Assembly: GCF_000275825.1 (NCBI RefSeq)
Contig: NZ_JH719942.1
Span: 627,600-691,599, forward strand
From: Saprospira grandis DSM 2844
Lineage (GTDB): Bacteria > Bacteroidota > Bacteroidia > Chitinophagales > Saprospiraceae
Direction: 5' to 3'
Length of the DNA: 64,000 bases
Shown piece after piece: positions 53,084-61,465 of this stretch (position 1 is its first letter; each line of letters starts with the position of its first letter). The notes beneath the pieces were generated by a model. That model saw nothing but the letters and a program-made list of their open reading frames with translations, had not been told where the DNA came from and did not search any database. The position numbers and the translations under genes are program-made.

Positions 53084-53821
53084 TTAGGCCTTGGCCCATT
53101 TTCTCAATTGGCTGAGGGTAGCCCGCATATCTTTGGGGGGTTCTGCCTGAAAGCTCAAGCTTTCGCCAGAGCTAGGGTCTGCAATTTGCAATTGGTAAGC
53201 ATGCAGGGGCACTCTTTTTAGCAGGGGGCGTTCTTCGGCATATTTGGCCGAGCGATATTTTCGGCCCTTAATTTCGGAGAGGAAAAACTGATCTTGGCCT
53301 CCGTAGCTAGGGTCTACCACTAGAGAGTGGCCCAAATGTTTGAGATGCAAGCGAATTTGGTGTGTGCGGCCAGTCAAGATATCGCAAGCGAGCAAGCTAT
53401 GTTGTTTAAAGGTCTCTAGGGTCGAGTAATCGGTAATAGAGGGTTTGCCTTTTCGGGCGACGGCCATACGGCCAGCAATGCTAGGATGTTTTGCGATAGG
53501 GACATCGATGCGGCCCTCTTCTGGGTAGGGTTGGCCAAGGACCAGCGCCCAATAGGTCTTTTTGGTTTTCCGCTTTTCAAACTGAAGGCTTAAATTTTTG
53601 TGTGCTTCGGCTGTTCGGGCAAAGCAGATAATGCCTGAAGTATCTTTATCTAGGCGGTGGACGATATAGATTTCGCCAAAATCGGCTTGTAGCATATGAT
53701 AGAGATTGGGTACTTCATCGGGGCGAAAGCGGTCGGGAATGCTGAGCAAGCCGGCAGTTTTATTGACGATGATAAAGTCTTTAGTTTCAGCGATGAGCTG
53801 ATAGTTTGCTTTTTTTGCCAT
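53084..53821 (-). CDS. RluA-family pseudouridine synthase
   Basis: 245 aa, no S4 domain. Catalytic block YIVHRLDKDTSGIICFA with the active-site Asp in RLDKDTSG (about residue 60); further GRTHQIRLHLKHLGHSLVVDPSYGG. Known: RluA/RluC-type enzymes isomerise uridine to pseudouridine in rRNA or tRNA; the exact target cannot be told from sequence alone. It stands alone between the right ends of E19 and E20. Confidence 0.92.
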   Translation of the reverse strand: MAKKANYQLIAETKDFIIVNKTAGLLSIPDRFRPDEVPNLYHMLQADFGEIYIVHRLDKDTSGIICFARTAEAHKNLSLQFEKRKTKKTYWALVLGQPYPEEGRIDVPIAKHPSIAGRMAVARKGKPSITDYSTLETFKQHSLLACDILTGRTHQIRLHLKHLGHSLVVDPSYGGQDQFFLSEIKGRKYRSAKYAEERPLLKRVPLHAYQLQIADPSSGESLSFQAEPPKDMRATLSQLRKWAKA

Positions 53822-53915
53822 TTTATGTTAGCGTTCTGATGTGATGCGAAGGGGTTTTGGTCCTTTTTGTTGCGGCTGCAGGCCGCATTTTGGCGCCTGC
53901 AAGGCGTTTTTTTTT

Positions 53916-54031
53916 GGCCTAGCGCTGTGGAGCAGTGGCCTGAAGGGCCAGACCGAGCCAGCAAAGCTGGCGAAGGGCCGAGCGAATAGCGAGCTGTGCA
54001 ACATAGCGCCGCAGCTTGCTGCGGAGGCCCC
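53916..54031 (-). repeat. E20, structured intergenic element, type A
   Basis: Closing stem GGCCT/AGGCC, P2 CCGCAGC/GCTGCGG, P3 CAG/CTG, P4 GCCAGC-ttt-GCTGGC and P5 GGCCC-ttc-aGGCC. The left end lies beside the T-tract of the terminator at 54041. Confidence 0.92.
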
Positions 54032-54040
54032 AAAGATCCA

Positions 54041-54083
54041 AAAAAAAAGCAGCTTCCGTAAATAATAGTTACGAAAGCTACTT
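54041..54083 (-). terminator. Terminator of the 54110-56629 run
   Basis: GCAGCTTCCGTAA pairs with TTACGAAAGCTAC (two mismatches), followed on the minus strand by eight Ts. It lies 27 bp past the lipoprotein stop. Confidence 0.85.
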
Positions 54084-54109
54084 TTGGGCCTTTAGAAAGC
54101 GGCCAGATA

Positions 54110-54658
54110 TTAGAGTTGAGGCAATTCGATTAGGGCGGGGCTATTGGCATGGGTAAGTTCTAGGGCTTCGGCCTCTAGGTTTTTCTCTTTGATGCGGAAG
54201 CTCCCTTGGCTACCGTCGGGTCGGACCTTTAGTTGGCCCTTGATGATATAGGGGTGGCTCACCCATTGGTCTCGCCAAGAAATTTTGAGGTCCATGACCA
54301 GTTGGCTAGCGTCTAGATCGGCCTTGAGGACCTCTAGGCCGGGCGATTGAAAAGGCTCTGGATAAACGGCATTGATGGCATACCAAACAGAGGCCTTGGC
54401 CAATTCTTCGGGCTTATTACTTTTTCTTTTGTAGGGCCGCTTGAGTTGGGCAATTTTTAGGGGGCCAGCCTTGGGTCGGGTTTGTTCGGTGAGGGTACGA
54501 ATTTCTTGACCCTCTAGGTCTTCATCCTCAAAAAAACCGTCAGAAATATAGACGGTTTCTTTAGGGAGGTTGAGTAAATCTAGATCATTGCCGGGGCTAC
54601 AGGAGTAGGCTAAAAGGCAACTGAGCAAGAAGAGCAGATAAGAACTTTTATACTTCAT
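54110..54658 (-). CDS. Lipoprotein, unknown
   Basis: 182 aa from ATG 54658 (an in-frame ATG at 54667 adds three residues). Lipobox LLAYSC (Cys near residue 20). The mature part is beta-rich and short; repeated AEVLK / LDASQLVMDLKISW pattern. No family is recognised. Separated from the LysM gene by 199 bp containing two copies of TTTTGAGTCGTCAA, so it may have its own promoter. Confidence 0.65.
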   Translation of the reverse strand: MKYKSSYLLFLLSCLLAYSCSPGNDLDLLNLPKETVYISDGFFEDEDLEGQEIRTLTEQTRPKAGPLKIAQLKRPYKRKSNKPEELAKASVWYAINAVYPEPFQSPGLEVLKADLDASQLVMDLKISWRDQWVSHPYIIKGQLKVRPDGSQGSFRIKEKNLEAEALELTHANSPALIELPQL

Positions 54659-54731
54659 ACTGTCCATTTTAAGTTAGTAAAAACAGATCCTGAATGCGGG
54701 GACATTGAGGATTTTTTAGTAGTTAGGTTAG

Positions 54732-54797
54732 TTTTGAGTCGTCAATTGTCACAAATTAGTGAATAAATTATGTTTTTCTAGGCTTTTGAGTCGTCAA
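54732..54797. repeat. Direct repeat TTTTGAGTCGTCAA
   Basis: The 14-mer occurs at 54732-54745 and 54784-54797, 52 bp apart (about five helical turns), in the 199-bp gap between the LysM gene and the lipoprotein gene. It may be an operator pair or insertion remnant. Confidence 0.5.
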
Positions 54798-54857
54798 AAT
54801 CACCACAATCTCTTTATTATCAGGAATAAATCCAAATATCAACTTGTTAAAACTCTA

Positions 54858-55724
54858 TTATTTAACAAGCTTTCTAATTTTTACATATGCTTGAGCATCA
54901 AGGATTCCCAATGCTTGGGCGCTGATAGGGGAAAGCATAACAATAGAGCCTCTGGCGAAGGGCGTATCGGGTACGGGACCTAGAACTTTTGCATATATTC
55001 GGCGTTCAATCATAGGGTTTTCAATCAGAATTACGTCTCCAGTTTGGGCGCCATCATATAGAACATATAGGCCATTAGTTTGTTGGCTAAGTTGTTCATA
55101 TTTGGGCCAACAGGCTCTGCCCTCCTCCATTTTTTCGGTTTTGCCTCTCATCAGGCCCATTTCATACTTTTTTCGCCATTTTCGGTTTTCTTCGGCCAGG
55201 GCGCCATCGAGTCCGGTATGTTTACTTAGGCTGTCACTAACTCCCTTCAAAGAGAACCAACCTACTTGTAGTCTTTGGCCTTCATAGAGCACGGCTGAGC
55301 TAAGTTGGTTGCGATTTTGGAGTAGTTCTACGGGCATATTAAAATGTTTTCGAGCGACTCGCCAGAGGGTTTCATTTGCTTTTACCTGATAATAGACCTT
55401 CACATAATTGCTATCAATATAGGGGCGAGGTTTGTTTCTTAAGATGGCCTTTGCGCTAATGGGAATGCGTAGTTTTTCGCCAACTTTGAGGCTACGTTTA
55501 GAGAGGCCAGGGTTACAATAGTAGAGGTCGGCTAATTTGATTTGGTAAAAGTTTTTCATGGAGTAAAGCGTTTGTTTGTGCTTTACTTGATGGAGCAAAT
55601 ACACTCTTCCGCCGTTAATATCTACAAAGACGCTATCTTCTGGGTAGAGTTTAATATTTTGCGCTTGCGTTAAATGACTTACGAAAAGAGCTAAGACAAG
55701 GATGAGATAAGGCATAAATTTCAT
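54858..55724 (-). CDS. LysM-domain secreted protein
   Basis: 288 aa from ATG 55724, which overlaps the DUF72 stop by one base (coupling); upstream ATG at 55778 reads through the DUF72 gene and is less likely. Signal peptide (LFVSHLTQAQ). Two LysM-like modules: about 25-85 (VYLLHQVKHKQTLYSMKNFYQIKLADLYYCNPGL...LKVGEKLRIP) and about 105-150 (YYQVKANETLWRVARKHFN...LYEGQRLQVGW). Known: LysM binds peptidoglycan. The C-terminal part (TGDVILIENPMIERRIYAKVLG) is a domain also found after LysM in Bacteroidota. Confidence 0.85.
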   Translation of the reverse strand: MKFMPYLILVLALFVSHLTQAQNIKLYPEDSVFVDINGGRVYLLHQVKHKQTLYSMKNFYQIKLADLYYCNPGLSKRSLKVGEKLRIPISAKAILRNKPRPYIDSNYVKVYYQVKANETLWRVARKHFNMPVELLQNRNQLSSAVLYEGQRLQVGWFSLKGVSDSLSKHTGLDGALAEENRKWRKKYEMGLMRGKTEKMEEGRACWPKYEQLSQQTNGLYVLYDGAQTGDVILIENPMIERRIYAKVLGPVPDTPFARGSIVMLSPISAQALGILDAQAYVKIRKLVK

Positions 55725-56629
55725 TAAAATAGTTGGAGTTGGGGGTCTTGGTAAGGTTGTGGAATTTTGATGGACCAATCTGTTTTTTTGGCCAATTGTT
55801 CTGCCATATACTGGCAGATATCTGGGGCCAGGAGGTTGTCTGGTTCATGCAAAAAGAGATAAAACTCCTTCAATCCTTGGGATTGCAGGCTCATTATTTT
55901 TTCTATCCAGGCATCTACTCTTTGGTAATCGCTGGGAAGCAGGCCATTGCCCACAAAGCGGAGCATCAAAAGGGGGGCGGTTAGTTCGAGATGCAGTACA
56001 TCTCTTCTTCCAGCGACATCTGTAATGCAAGTTCCTACTTTATAATGCTGCAAAAGGTCAAAATAGTCTTTGCGGGCAGCAGGATCGGCAAAAATACTGG
56101 CTTGGCGGGCTTCTATACAGATGGGGAAAAGGCTTTGGGGGTATTGTTTGAGGAACTGCTCGAGCAAAGGCAGCTTAGCGGGGCCAAAATGCGGGGGCAA
56201 CTGCATAAATCCCCAGCCCAATCGGGGGCCGAGCTCCTGCATTCGTTCGGCAAAGCTTGGGCCTAGGCCCAGATTGATGCCTAGGTCGGCGGCATGGCTA
56301 ATATTTTGGCCCAATTTGGGTGAAAATCGAAAGTTTTGGGGGCTCTCCTCTCGCCAGCGTTCCAATAATTCTACTTTGGGTAGTTGGTAATGGGTAGAAT
56401 TCAGTTCTATGCCGTTAAATTGGGCCGCATAAGCTTTAAAATAATCTTTGGGCGCTGTTTTGGGCGGATAATAGCGCCCTACCCACTCCTTCATCGCCCA
56501 GCCAGTACAGCCAATATAGACCGCTGGCTGTTCTGGCCGTTCTTTGGCCAGAAGGGCAGTGCTTCGCTCGGCCAAATTGGGCAGCGAAAAATCTACTCTA
56601 GAGATATCTGTCAGTTTACCAAATTTCAT
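55724..56629 (-). CDS. DUF72 (YecE-like) protein
   Basis: 301 aa, TIM-barrel-like. Seen: VYIGCTGWAMKEWVGRYYPPK, NGIELNSTHYQLP, RFSPKLGQNISH, GWGFMQLPPHFGP, and FYLFLHEPDN near the C-terminus. These are standard DUF72/YecE motifs. Structures exist but no reaction is firmly known. First gene of a coupled pair with LysM. Confidence 0.9.
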   Translation of the reverse strand: MKFGKLTDISRVDFSLPNLAERSTALLAKERPEQPAVYIGCTGWAMKEWVGRYYPPKTAPKDYFKAYAAQFNGIELNSTHYQLPKVELLERWREESPQNFRFSPKLGQNISHAADLGINLGLGPSFAERMQELGPRLGWGFMQLPPHFGPAKLPLLEQFLKQYPQSLFPICIEARQASIFADPAARKDYFDLLQHYKVGTCITDVAGRRDVLHLELTAPLLMLRFVGNGLLPSDYQRVDAWIEKIMSLQSQGLKEFYLFLHEPDNLLAPDICQYMAEQLAKKTDWSIKIPQPYQDPQLQLF

Positions 56630-56738
56630 TCCTTACTTTTTGAGAGCACAAAGATCTCGAACTCATTTTATTTTAGTCGCTAAAAGGCCTACTTTTTTTT
56701 AAGGGCAAAAGACGCTATCTTCAGCCAAAATCTAGAAT

Positions 56739-57947
56739 ATGCGCCCAGTTTACTTCCTTTTTGCCGCCATTTGTCTACCACTTTTCCTTTTTTGGCCGCC
56801 CAAAGAGGCCCCTGCTCAAACAGAGGTCTTTGATAACCAAATCAAAACAGGGGCCGAGCAAATGCACCACTACCTCCCTTTCCTCAAAGGTAAGCGGCTC
56901 GGTTTGTTGGTCAATCATAGCTCGGCTATTGGGGAAACGCATTTGGTAGATAGCTTGTTGGCCTTGGGCCTAAATGTAAAAAAGATTTTTGCCCCCGAGC
57001 ATGGCTTTCGCGGAACGGCAGACCGAGGCGAAAAGATTTTGGATGCCAAGGACCCAAAAACGGGCTTGCCTATTGTTTCTCTTTATGGCAAAAACCGCAA
57101 GGCCAAGGCCGCAGAATTGGCCAATTTGGATCTCGTCATTTTTGATATCCAAGATGTGGGGGTTCGCTTTTATACCTATAGCTCTAGTATGACCTATATG
57201 ATGGAGGCCTGCGCCCGAGCCAAAATTCCCTTTTTGGTCCTCGACCGCCCCAACCCTTTGGGCCATTATATAGATGGACCAATTCTGGAAAAAGAACAGC
57301 GCAGCTTTGTGGGCCTTCATCCCGTTCCGATTGTGCATGGCCTTACCTTGGCCGAATATGCCCGCATGATTAACGAGGAGTTTTGGTTGAGCGATAGCCT
57401 GCAATGCGATTTGAAATATGTGGCCTGCCTCAATTATCGACATGATAAATATTATGAGCTGCCCATTAAGCCCTCGCCCAATTTGCCCAATATGCGCAGC
57501 ATTTATCTCTATCCGGGCCTCTGCCTTTTTGAGGGCACCCAATTTTCGGTTGGCCGAGGCACTCAAAAACAGTTTCAGTGCTATGGCCATCCGGCATTTC
57601 CCAGCCGCCAATATTCCTTCAAGCCTGTGCCTATGCCTGGGGCCAAGTCTCCGGTCCAAAATCAACAGCTCTGCTGGGGCGAGGACCTCTCTCTGATTTC
57701 TCTAGATAGCCTGCAGGCCCAAAAACAAATTCCCCTGCAGTATTTTTTAAAGGCCTACAAGGAGGCCCCCAGCAACTTAAAGCAAAAATTCTTTTCTCAA
57801 AAGGCTTTTTTCGATAAATTAGTGGGCAATAGCTGGCTCCGAACCGCCATCCAAAAGGGCGAAAACGAAGAGCAAATCCGAGCCCGCTGGGCCAAAGAAC
57901 TAGAAGATTATAAGGTCTTGCGCCAAAAGTATTTACTTTATCCTTAA
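56739..57947 (+). CDS. Exo-beta-N-acetylmuramidase NamZ-type (DUF1343)
   Basis: 402 aa, Sec signal peptide (about 1-28). Seen: GLLVNHSSAIG, IFAPEHGFRGTADRGEK, IVSLYGKN, VIFDIQDVGVRFYTYSSSM, LDRPNPLGHYIDGPIL, the core signatures of DUF1343, now assigned as NamZ, an exo-N-acetylmuramidase that removes MurNAc from peptidoglycan fragments. Role: cell-wall recycling, or digestion of prey cell wall. Divergent from the DUF72 gene, with 109 bp between starts. E21 starts 12 bp past the stop. Confidence 0.92.
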   Translation: MRPVYFLFAAICLPLFLFWPPKEAPAQTEVFDNQIKTGAEQMHHYLPFLKGKRLGLLVNHSSAIGETHLVDSLLALGLNVKKIFAPEHGFRGTADRGEKILDAKDPKTGLPIVSLYGKNRKAKAAELANLDLVIFDIQDVGVRFYTYSSSMTYMMEACARAKIPFLVLDRPNPLGHYIDGPILEKEQRSFVGLHPVPIVHGLTLAEYARMINEEFWLSDSLQCDLKYVACLNYRHDKYYELPIKPSPNLPNMRSIYLYPGLCLFEGTQFSVGRGTQKQFQCYGHPAFPSRQYSFKPVPMPGAKSPVQNQQLCWGEDLSLISLDSLQAQKQIPLQYFLKAYKEAPSNLKQKFFSQKAFFDKLVGNSWLRTAIQKGENEEQIRARWAKELEDYKVLRQKYLLYP

Positions 57948-57958
57948 GTCTATATTTT

Positions 57959-58081
57959 GGGGCCTCCCGCAGCTAAGCTGCGGGCGCTATGTTGCGGGGC
58001 TCGCTGCTCGCTCGGCCCTTCGTTTTTCGCTGCGCTCAAAACTCGGTCTGGCCTTCGGCCACCCCTTCACAGCGCTAGGCC
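57959..58081 (+). repeat. E21, structured intergenic element, type A
   Basis: Closing stem GGCCT/AGGCC, P2 CCCGCAGC/GCTGCGGG, P3 GGGG/CCCC, P4 long (GTTTT...AAAAC around a GCTGCGCTC loop) and P5 GGCC-ttc-GGCC; outer GGGCC/GGCCC hairpin follows. Confidence 0.93.
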
Positions 58082-58166
58082 GTTTAGGGCCTGCGGCCCT
58101 AGGGCTGGCTATTCCGCCAGCCCGTCCCAACTCTTGTCATCATCAATCACCATCAATCATATTATT

Positions 58167-58673
58167 ATGCAAGCTCCTATTTTAGGGCAACATGCCCCCG
58201 AGTTTATGAAATTGTTTTTGTCGCCCCTCAAGCAAAAGTTATTTTTGCTCAGCAAGCTGCCCGCAGCTTGGTTCATGGGGGTCAAAATGAAGACCCTAAC
58301 GCCTGAGCGCTCTATTGTTCACTTGCCCTTTAGTTGGTACTCCAAAAACCCCTTTAAATCCACTTATTTTGCCGCCCAAGCCGCTGCAGCCGAACTCTCT
58401 ACCGGGATCTTGGCCAATATGCAGCTCTACAAAGGGCCAAAAATGTCTATGTTGGTTACCGGTATGCGAGCAGAATACTTTAAAAAGGTCAATAAAACAG
58501 CTCGCTTTGTCTGCGAACAAGGCCAAGATATTAAGGCCTGTATGCAAAAAGCTATAGATACTGGAGAAGGCCAGCGAATTGAAATCATTTCAGAAGGCTA
58601 TATGACTGGCCCTGACGGACAAGATATTTTGGTCTCTCGCTTTTATTTTGAATGGAGCTTTAAAGCGAAATAA
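58167..58673 (+). CDS. DUF4442 hotdog-fold thioesterase-like protein
   Basis: 168 aa from ATG 58167; the longer frame to 57957 runs through E21 and is rejected. Seen: PAAWFMGVKMKTLTPERSIVHLP, then YFAAQAAAAELSTGIL and RFYFEWSFKAK, as in DUF4442/PaaI-like hotdog proteins. Inference: acyl-CoA or acyl-carrier-protein thioesterase-like; no catalytic Asp/Glu is clear. Next gene starts 7 bp downstream, so the two are cotranscribed. Confidence 0.82.
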   Translation: MQAPILGQHAPEFMKLFLSPLKQKLFLLSKLPAAWFMGVKMKTLTPERSIVHLPFSWYSKNPFKSTYFAAQAAAAELSTGILANMQLYKGPKMSMLVTGMRAEYFKKVNKTARFVCEQGQDIKACMQKAIDTGEGQRIEIISEGYMTGPDGQDILVSRFYFEWSFKAK

Positions 58674-58680
58674 ACAATTT

Positions 58681-59457
58681 ATGAAGTATTTATTTTGGAC
58701 CTTAGGGTTCTTGCTTTTGGCTAGCTCCTGCGATTTGGAAGAAGGCTGCACCGACCCCATTGCCGAGAACTACGCCCCCGAGGCCGATACGGACTGTTGT
58801 TGCGAGTATTTTAATTTGCGCCTCAACCGCTCGGGCATTTGGGCCGATACCAGCAGCTTTAGTTGGTCTAGTAAGTATGCCGATATGCAGGGCGATAGCT
58901 TTCAGCTAGAGCAGTTCCACTTTTTTGTATCTTCCTTTGCCCTCCGCGATAGTAGTGGACAATGGTGGCAGGTACAGGATAGCCTACTCTACCCTTTGGC
59001 CAATGGCAGCAGCCGTTATTTGGCTAGCGATATTGCCATTTGGCGAAGCAATAGCTTTTTGTATGATTTGGGCCGTTTTGACCAAGCTAGAACCTTTGAT
59101 CGCCTTCGCTTTTTGGTGGGCGCCCCTACCGACTGGGCCGATTTGGCCCCAAATGAAATAGAAAGCAGTTTGGCCCTCAGCAGTAGTTTTACGGCTAGTT
59201 TATATGAAAACTCCGCCTATCAATCGGCCCAGATGCAGGCTGTGTTGGGCAACGATAGCAGCCAATATATTCTGAATGACACTCTTTGGGTAGAACTCCC
59301 CTTGGCCCTTTCGGGCTCTTTTGATGAAGACCTCAGCTTAAGTATAGCCCTAGATTATTCGGATTTATTGCGAGGCATCGCCTTTAACAGAGATGATTCT
59401 AGCCAGATCGTCCAAAGCATTCGCCAAAATATGAGCGCTGCTTTTCAGATTCCCTAA
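58681..59457 (+). CDS. MbnP-like lipoprotein
   Basis: 258 aa from ATG 58681. Lipobox LLASSC (Cys near 18), followed by a short Cys-rich stretch (DCCCEYF), then YFNLRLNRSGIWADTSSF, LEQFHFFVSSFALRDSSGQ and FDRLRFLVGAP, the pattern of MbnP-like domains (beta-sandwich, linked to copper handling in methanobactin systems but widespread in Bacteroidota). Metal binding is an inference; the three adjacent Cys are unusual. Cotranscribed with the DUF4442 gene. Confidence 0.75.
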   Translation: MKYLFWTLGFLLLASSCDLEEGCTDPIAENYAPEADTDCCCEYFNLRLNRSGIWADTSSFSWSSKYADMQGDSFQLEQFHFFVSSFALRDSSGQWWQVQDSLLYPLANGSSRYLASDIAIWRSNSFLYDLGRFDQARTFDRLRFLVGAPTDWADLAPNEIESSLALSSSFTASLYENSAYQSAQMQAVLGNDSSQYILNDTLWVELPLALSGSFDEDLSLSIALDYSDLLRGIAFNRDDSSQIVQSIRQNMSAAFQIP

Positions 59458-59460
59458 AAA

Positions 59461-59547
59461 GGTATTCGTCGCAAAGCTCCTCATTCATCAATATAACCCG
59501 CCCACCCTCCCCTCCAATGGATTCCCTAAGGAATCCATTGGGGGAGC
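59461..59547 (-). repeat. Second repeat family, copy 2
   Basis: 87-bp unit, reverse of 37279-37366 with the same ends (GCTCCCC; GACGAATACC). The central hairpin is CCAATGGATTCC/GGAATCCATTGG (12 bp perfect), different from copy 1 but equally paired. It begins 3 bp past the MbnP-like stop and sits beside the right end of E22. Confidence 0.75.
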
Positions 59548-59586
59548 TTGGGCCATTTTTAGGTCCAGAAAGGCGCGAAGCGCCTT

Positions 59587-59705
59587 GGCCTAGTGATGTG
59601 TAGGGGTGGCCGAAGGCCAGACCCAGCCGCCTTTGGCGGCGCAGGGCCGAGCAGACCTGCGAGCCCCGAAACGTAACGCCCGCAGCTTGTCTGCGGGAGG
59701 CCCCC
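59587..59705 (-). repeat. E22, structured intergenic element, type A
   Basis: Closing stem GGCCT/AGGCC, P2 CCCGCAG/CTGCGGG, P3 GGGG/CCCC, P4 CGCCGCC/GGCGGC and P5 GGCC-ttc-GGCC. The inner joint shows a paired change GCGTTACG with CATCACT versus GCGCTACG with CATCGCT in other copies. The left end faces the apbE start. Confidence 0.93.
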
Positions 59706-59718
59706 AAAAAAAAACAAC

Positions 59719-60732
59719 ATGAAAAACCTTATCTACCTTAGCCTAATCTTGCTACTGAGTTGCCAAGCAAAAGCCCCTCAAAATTCGGACTATTTAGAAC
59801 TCAGTGGGCAGACCATGGGCAGCAGCTACAGCATTAGTTACCAAGACAGCCTAGGGCGCAACTTTGGTCCGGCCATCGACTCCCTGCTAGTAGCCATTAA
59901 TGCCGAAGTATCGACCTACATTCCCAGCTCTACAATTAGTCAGTGGAACCAATCGGAAAAAGGCATCAAAATAGATGATCGCCCCCACTTTTTGCGCAAC
60001 TACCTCTTGGCCAAACAAGTATTTCAAGAAAGTGAAGCTTGGTTAGACCCCAGCCTCATGCCTTTGGTTAATTATTGGGGCTTTGGCTATGCTCAAAAAC
60101 GGCCCGTACTTGCCGTAGACAGCCAAAAAGTAGACAGCCTAAGGGCCCTTTGTGCCTTTGGGCAACTAGAGCTCGACAAAGGCTATTTGTATAAAACCAA
60201 AGCTGGCAACGAACTTGATTTTAGCGCCCTAGCCAAAGGCGATGCCGTAGATGAACTGGGCCGTTATTTAGCATCCCAAGGCGTTCGGAACTATATGGTT
60301 GAAATTGGGGGAGAGCTACGTTTGCGGGGACATCAGGAAGGTGCCCAAGGCTGGTATATTGGCATTAATTTGCCTAAAACAGAGGCGGGCCTAAAAGAAA
60401 TTCAGAATATTGTCGAGATCAAGGACTATAGTTTGGCCACTTCTGGAAATTACCGTAACTTTTATGAAGTAGAGGGCCAAAAATATGCCCATACCATCAA
60501 CCCCAAAACCGGTTATCCAGAAAAAAGCCAACTACTCAGCGCTTCTATTTTTGCCCCCAACTGTGGCCGAGCCGATGCCTGGGCCACCGCCTGCATGGCC
60601 ATGGGCCTCCAACGCGCCCAACAACTACTGCCCCAACAAAAAGAACTAGAAGCCCACCTCATTTATGTCGATAGCTTAGGACAACTACAAAGCTGGTCGA
60701 CCCCAAAAGCAAAAACTTGGATAAAAAAATAA
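59719..60732 (+). CDS. apbE: FAD:protein FMN transferase ApbE
   Basis: 337 aa. Lipobox LLLSC (Cys near 15). Seen: SGQTMGSSYSISYQ, DFSALAKGDAVDELGRYL, YMVEIGGELRLRG, and HTINPKTGYP with GRADAWATACMAMG, all standard ApbE motifs including the Mg-binding Asp. Role: attaches FMN to a Ser/Thr of extracytoplasmic flavoproteins such as Rnf or Nqr subunits. First of four plus-strand genes; next starts 6 bp downstream. Confidence 0.95.
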   Translation: MKNLIYLSLILLLSCQAKAPQNSDYLELSGQTMGSSYSISYQDSLGRNFGPAIDSLLVAINAEVSTYIPSSTISQWNQSEKGIKIDDRPHFLRNYLLAKQVFQESEAWLDPSLMPLVNYWGFGYAQKRPVLAVDSQKVDSLRALCAFGQLELDKGYLYKTKAGNELDFSALAKGDAVDELGRYLASQGVRNYMVEIGGELRLRGHQEGAQGWYIGINLPKTEAGLKEIQNIVEIKDYSLATSGNYRNFYEVEGQKYAHTINPKTGYPEKSQLLSASIFAPNCGRADAWATACMAMGLQRAQQLLPQQKELEAHLIYVDSLGQLQSWSTPKAKTWIKK

Positions 60733-60738
60733 TGCCTT

Positions 60739-61200
60739 ATGCGACTCCTCCTACTGCTCACTAGCCTCTTCTTCTTATTGCCAAGCCTAAGCGCCCAAGA
60801 AAAAGAACTAGCCGTAATGGCCCCCCTAATGCTCTCTGGAAAATGGACCGGCAAACTCACCCAAGACAAAGGCGGCATTGCCAAAACCTACTACTATGAA
60901 GTAGAACTCAGCCTCAACGGACAAGATATTGTCGGTACAGGCATGATCCGAGCCGGGCGCATGTTTGGCTATTTCAATATCAAAGGGAAATTAGAAGGGA
61001 CCAAAGTGACCTTAGAAGATATAGAAATTACCAATGAAGAAATTAAGGAAAGAGCCGCCTGGTGCCTCAAAAAAATGCCCCTGCACTTCCGCTTCCAAGA
61101 TCGTAAATACAAATTAATAGGGCCCTGGTCTGGAGCCGTCCCCTGGAGAGACTGCTCCCCCGGAGAAATCGAACTAGAAAAAGCCAGTATTCGGGCCTAG
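60739..61200 (+). CDS. Secreted protein, unknown
   Basis: 153 aa. Sec signal peptide (1-19, SLSAQ). Beta-rich mature part with SGKWTGKLTQDKGGIAKTYYYEVELSL, consistent with a small lipocalin- or calycin-like barrel, but no family is recognised. Starts 6 bp after apbE and is likely cotranscribed, which hints at an extracytoplasmic role alongside flavinylation. Confidence 0.7.
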   Translation: MRLLLLLTSLFFLLPSLSAQEKELAVMAPLMLSGKWTGKLTQDKGGIAKTYYYEVELSLNGQDIVGTGMIRAGRMFGYFNIKGKLEGTKVTLEDIEITNEEIKERAAWCLKKMPLHFRFQDRKYKLIGPWSGAVPWRDCSPGEIELEKASIRA

Positions 61201-61237
61201 GTGGAATACCTAATTTATTAGTTATAGTAAAAACTTT

Positions 61238-61343
61238 TATTCCTAATATGGCCTTTAGAGGCAATTTTTCCCCTAAATTATGCCGCCGAAGCAAAATAAT
61301 ACAGTTTGGTCGCCAATCGCCCACAGAATAGATATTAGGAATA
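61238..61343. repeat. Inverted repeat flanking 82 bp
   Basis: TATTCCTAATAT (61238-61249) and its exact complement ATATTAGGAATA (61332-61343) bracket 82 bp in the 265-bp gap before the TonB-like gene. No ORF inside. It could be a small mobile remnant or a cruciform; the rest of the gap holds no other recognisable feature. Confidence 0.5.
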
Positions 61344-61465
61344 GGTCTTTTTGGTATGATTTTCAGAGAGGAGGACAAGAACAAATCTCTGCCTACAAAA
61401 TAAGACTTATTAAGAACTACTGACTGCCCAGCTCTCCCCTTTTGGGCCTAGAAAAAAATGATATT

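Noticed and set aside
57957-58166. N-terminal extension of the DUF4442 protein
   Set aside because: It reads through E21; the family start fits ATG 58167.
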